A DNA stretch of 62,837 nt from an archaeon (GTDB lineage: Archaea > Nanobdellota > Nanobdellia > SCGC-AAA011-G17 > GW2011-AR17), in contig JABHYY010000004.1 in the NCBI GenBank assembly GCA_018653605.1, forward strand, positions 1 to 62,837. Reading direction: 5' to 3'. The position numbers were made by a program, and so were the translations under genes. Below the pieces are notes generated by a model that did no database searches, had not been told where the DNA came from, and saw only the letters and a program-made list of their open reading frames with translations. Positions 60,665-62,837 of this stretch are shown here, piece after piece (position 1 is the stretch's first letter; every line of letters starts with the position of its first letter).

Positions 60665-61062
60665 ACAAAATCATTAAACACCCTTCTCTTACCATTCTCA
60701 TACTCAACTAACAAAGTACCATTCTTAACTTCTAACACTTTAGCTTTAAACACTTTAGACAAATTCTTAAAACTTTCAGGTGCAGTTGCATAAGTTCCAA
60801 CACCTTCAGCAATTTCTTGGTTATGCCTCTCATGCCAATACTTTTTCATAACATCCATATGCCAATAATCTTCACCATGCCAATCTTTAATTTTTTCAAA
60901 AGCTCGAAAAAAAACTTTTTCTAACAAGGCTCTTTCAACAGGTTTGTTATTAATAGAAATATCTTTCAACTCATCAAACTGTTCTTGAGTAATCTCTTTC
61001 CAATCTAACAAAATATGAGCACAAGGAAATGCGTACCTCAAAAAATAATGTTCAACATCCAT
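60592..61062 (-). CDS. HypC-like OB-fold protein with extra N-terminal domain
   Basis: 156 residues from the ATG at 61062 (a TTG three codons upstream was rejected). The last ~50 residues (A-K-V-L-E-V-K-N-G-T ... V-E-Y-E-N-G-K-R-R-V-F ... I-G-D-F-V-F-I-H-F-G-Y-A-A-E) fit HypC/HupF. The first ~100 residues are helical, H-Y-F-L-R-Y-A-F-P-C-A-H, unassigned. Usual N-terminal Met-Cys of HypC is absent. It overlaps hypC by 11 nt and belongs in the operon hypA - hypC - this gene. A role in Fe(CN)2CO transfer or hydrogenase assembly is likely. Confidence 0.65.
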   Translation of the reverse strand: MDVEHYFLRYAFPCAHILLDWKEITQEQFDELKDISINNKPVERALLEKVFFRAFEKIKDWHGEDYWHMDVMKKYWHERHNQEIAEGVGTYATAPESFKNLSKVFKAKVLEVKNGTLLVEYENGKRRVFNDFVQDALIGDFVFIHFGYAAEMASKK

Positions 61063-61246
61063 GCTTCTCAAAAAACTCCCTAGCTTTCCGATCTACAACC
61101 TCAACAACAATTCCATTCTGTACTAAAACATAATCACCTTGCTTAATTTCATCCATTGCAAGAACTTTCTTAAACTCTCCACCCCAATCTACAACAACCT
61201 CATCTTTGTTAACTTCCACCACCTCAACTGGATATTTTAAACACAT
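61052..61246 (-). CDS. hypC: Hydrogenase assembly chaperone HypC
   Basis: 64 residues. Starts Met-Cys2-L-K-Y-P-V-E-V-V, the HypC hallmark; the Cys binds the iron cofactor with HypD. Then V-V-D-W-G-G-E-F-K-K-V and K-Q-G-D-Y-V-L-V-Q-N-G-I-V-V-E-V-V, the beta barrel. The start overlaps the hypA stop by 10 nt. HypB, D, E and F, also needed, are not in this window. Confidence 0.85.
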   Translation of the reverse strand: MCLKYPVEVVEVNKDEVVVDWGGEFKKVLAMDEIKQGDYVLVQNGIVVEVVDRKAREFFEKHGC

Positions 61247-61542
61247 ATCTCTTTTACTATAACATTCTTACCTTTTAAAATTTTAGGAACTTTACCACAA
61301 GATGGACACTCAAAAAAGACAAAATCATGCTCCTTTTCTAATATTTTAGGTTCACCTTCAAAACCACACTCACATTTTACTACTCCTTTTTTCTCTAAAA
61401 CTTCACAATCAATTCTAATTTCTAAAGCTTTTTTTATCTCTTCAACAGTATATCCACTTAATTCTCCAACAATAACCTTCACTTTCTTAGCATTACCAAC
61501 TTCTCTTAAAATACTTTCAATAATTTTGCTTTCATGATGCAT
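61237..61542 (-). CDS. hypA: Hydrogenase nickel-insertion protein HypA
   Basis: 101 residues from the ATG at 61542 (starts M-H-H-E-S, fitting the required M-H-E; the longer ORF adds unlike sequence). The N-terminal His is the nickel ligand. Zn site: C-E-C-G-F ... C-P-S-C-G (two C-x1-2-C pairs). It delivers nickel to the large subunit. A TTTTATTTA TATA (about 61565-61575, minus strand) lies at the right distance. Overlaps hypC. Confidence 0.85.
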   Translation of the reverse strand: MHHESKIIESILREVGNAKKVKVIVGELSGYTVEEIKKALEIRIDCEVLEKKGVVKCECGFEGEPKILEKEHDFVFFECPSCGKVPKILKGKNVIVKEICV

Positions 61543-61640
61543 AGGCTTTGGAGGATTAATGTAAATAAAAAGGTTATGGGAGTTACTTAACAGTAACAAC
61601 AAACCGAAACCTTTAAAAATGGTGATTTAGCTATAATATT

Positions 61641-62150
61641 ATGGCAGAATGGATTTATTATGCAAGATCTCAAAGAGATGCAGATATATTAATTGGATTA
61701 CAAGAGATTGCACAACCTTATACTGTAGAAGGTCGTACTGAGGAAGAAGGCCGTGTTTGGAGAAAATTATATCTCGAATTTAATGATAGGAATCCAGAAA
61801 CAGTAAGAGTTCTTTTTAAAAGAGGAAAGACAGGCCTTGTGGCGCTTATTCCAGAAAAGCCTGAGCCAGTTGAACAAAGAGTAGAAAGATCTTGTCCAAG
61901 ATATATTGATTTAAACCCCTTAGAAAGTTGGTTTGTAGATTCTGTTGTTGAAAGTGAAGGGAATTTGGGCCATGGAGAAAAAGAAAGATTATTGCTTCAA
62001 TGTTTTGCTAAGAGATATGGTCCTGGTGCAGAATTTGATTTAGAGAAATTTCCAGATCCTGATGCCAGAGAGAAAATTGTAAGAGTATACTTTATATCAA
62101 GAGAAAGGCAATATAGAAGTGCAATTAATTGGAGATCAAAACAACTTTAA
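61641..62150 (+). CDS. Orphan 169-residue protein, Arg-rich
   Basis: 169 residues, 19 Arg and 9 Lys; pattern resembles the other orphan genes. No recognised domain. N-terminal half looks alpha/beta (W-I-Y-Y-A-R-S-Q-R-D-A-D-I-L-I-G-L-Q-E), C-terminal half helical. The promoter CGAAACCTTTAAAA (about 61604-61618) matches that of the HAD gene at 49813. Convergent overlap of 4 nt with the aminotransferase gene. Function unknown. Confidence 0.5.
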   Translation: MAEWIYYARSQRDADILIGLQEIAQPYTVEGRTEEEGRVWRKLYLEFNDRNPETVRVLFKRGKTGLVALIPEKPEPVEQRVERSCPRYIDLNPLESWFVDSVVESEGNLGHGEKERLLLQCFAKRYGPGAEFDLEKFPDPDAREKIVRVYFISRERQYRSAINWRSKQL

Positions 62151-62837
62151 TTCAAAACTTTCTCAATCCGATCCATAGCTTTCTTAATTAATTTCAAATC
62201 AGTAGCATAACTAAACCTAACAAACCCTTCACCATACCTACCAAACTCAGTTCCAGGCACAACAGCAACTTTAGCTTTCTTCAGTAACATGTCAGCAAAC
62301 TTAACACTATTATTAGAATACTTTCTTATATTAGCAAAAGCATAAAAAGTTCCACCTGGCATTGTAGTTCTCAAACCCATTCCATTTAACCTGTGAACAA
62401 TATACTTTCTTCTTTTGTCATACTCTTTATTCATGTTGTTAACATATCTATCACTAATTTTCAAAGCTTCAATACCTAATCTTTGAGAAATATGTGGTGC
62501 AGAAATAGTCATGTAATGTATTGAAGTTCCCATTGCCTTTATTACTTTTTTAGGACCATGACAATAACCCAGCCTAAACCCACACATTGCATAACTTTTT
62601 GAAAATGTAAAAAAACTCACAACATAATCTCTCATACCATTAAAAGAACCAATTGAAACATGTTTATTATCATCATAAACTAATTTTTCATAAGCTTCAT
62701 CAGAAAAAACATACAGGTCCTTATCAACAGCAATATCAGCAATCTCTTCCAACAACTTTTTACTCAAAACAGTTCCAGTAGGATTTGAAGGTGTATTAAG
62801 CATAATAGCTCTAGTTTTACGAGTGATTTTTTTCTTA
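62147..62837 (-). CDS. Class I/II aminotransferase (5' end beyond window)
   Basis: The frame is open to the right edge; the visible 229 residues are the C-terminal two thirds. M-L-N-T-P-S-N-P-T-G-T-V, S-D-E-A-Y-E-K-L and F-S-K-S-Y-A-M-C-G-F-R-L-G-Y (PLP-binding Lys in S-K) are family hallmarks; the C-terminal R-F-S-Y-A-T is the substrate-carboxylate Arg region. Transfers amino groups between amino acids and 2-oxoacids, perhaps linked to the Kor/Por enzymes by making 2-oxoacids. An internal ATG at 62803 is not the true start. Confidence 0.88.
   Translation of the reverse strand, partial: KKKITRKTRAIMLNTPSNPTGTVLSKKLLEEIADIAVDKDLYVFSDEAYEKLVYDDNKHVSIGSFNGMRDYVVSFFTFSKSYAMCGFRLGYCHGPKKVIKAMGTSIHYMTISAPHISQRLGIEALKISDRYVNNMNKEYDKRRKYIVHRLNGMGLRTTMPGGTFYAFANIRKYSNNSVKFADMLLKKAKVAVVPGTEFGRYGEGFVRFSYATDLKLIKKAMDRIEKVLN

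Noticed and set aside
61543-61602. N-terminal extension of HypA.
   Set aside because: HypA must begin with Met-His; the ATG at 61542 satisfies this and the extra 20 residues have no counterpart in the family.
1-62837. tRNA, rRNA, CRISPR arrays and insertion sequences.
   Set aside because: I looked for cloverleaf arms with CCA-type ends, regularly spaced direct repeats and transposase frames and found none convincing. A dedicated search (tRNAscan, CRISPR finder) would settle it.

Overview
The window is about 63 kb of AT-rich, very gene-dense archaeal DNA (about 63 protein genes, no rRNA, and no tRNA that I could see). Archaeal markers are aRF1, an RPA-type single-strand binding protein, archaeal-type Val- and Trp-tRNA synthetases, pyruvate and 2-oxoacid:ferredoxin oxidoreductases, ADP-forming acyl-CoA synthetase subunits, lipobox surface proteins, and many leaderless genes with a TATA box about 25-30 nt before the start codon. 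Gene content and style (lysine/asparagine-rich proteins, many short orphan genes, large surface proteins) suggest a fermentative DPANN archaeon of the Woesearchaeota/Pacearchaeota kind. That placement is inference.

Layout. 1-2.1 kb: end of a polysaccharide pyruvyl transferase gene, a DUF1616-like pair and a CARDB-like surface protein. 2.1-7.9 kb: an accessory zone with a radical SAM/B12 gene between 68-bp direct repeats, an arylsulfotransferase-like protein, an Mrr-like nuclease, an FKBP isomerase and several orphan genes. Four copies of a 27-nt element (AGTAGGG-N12-TTGACTGC) lie here. 7.9-20.5 kb: membrane wHTH regulator, RPA, lipoproteins and a glycosylation operon (ScpB, two GT-C-like membrane proteins, a GT2 transferase, a Trx-like protein). 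20.5-33.2 kb: double Nudix protein, aRF1 with a mini-intein directly after GGQ, ValRS, a 1529-residue cysteine-rich secreted protein, TrpRS, GNAT, flavin reductase, SelU. 33.2-43.2 kb: sequon-rich surface protein, RelE-like protein, thioredoxin, sucCD and korABC (each with an orphan gene placed inside the operon), an MNT-wHTH/HEPN pair and acdB. 43.3-49.3 kb: wHTH regulator, ferredoxin, a copper export/handling operon and acdA. 49.3-62.8 kb: SemiSWEET, a 35-residue gene, HAD phosphatase, porCDAB, a two-subunit [NiFe] hydrogenase with protease, HypA, HypC and a HypC-like protein, a 1160-residue helical-repeat protein, an EamA transporter and the end of an aminotransferase gene.

How it works together. 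PorCDAB and KorABC make acyl-CoA and reduced ferredoxin. AcdAB and SucCD turn the acyl-CoA into ATP plus acid. The 2x[4Fe-4S] ferredoxin and the hydrogenase can dispose of electrons as H2. Together these form a fermentative energy module.

Most striking points. (1) The same promoter/operator (27 of 28 bases identical, then TATAAAAAAT and ATG at identical spacing) lies in front of the Mrr-like nuclease and, 36 kb away, in front of the HEPN gene that follows an MNT-wHTH gene; this suggests a small defence regulon. (2) An intein interrupts aRF1 exactly at the catalytic GGQ. (3) The 27-nt elements and the direct repeats around the radical SAM gene suggest gene cassettes. (4) A class of arginine-over-lysine orphan genes is fitted tightly into otherwise ordinary operons.
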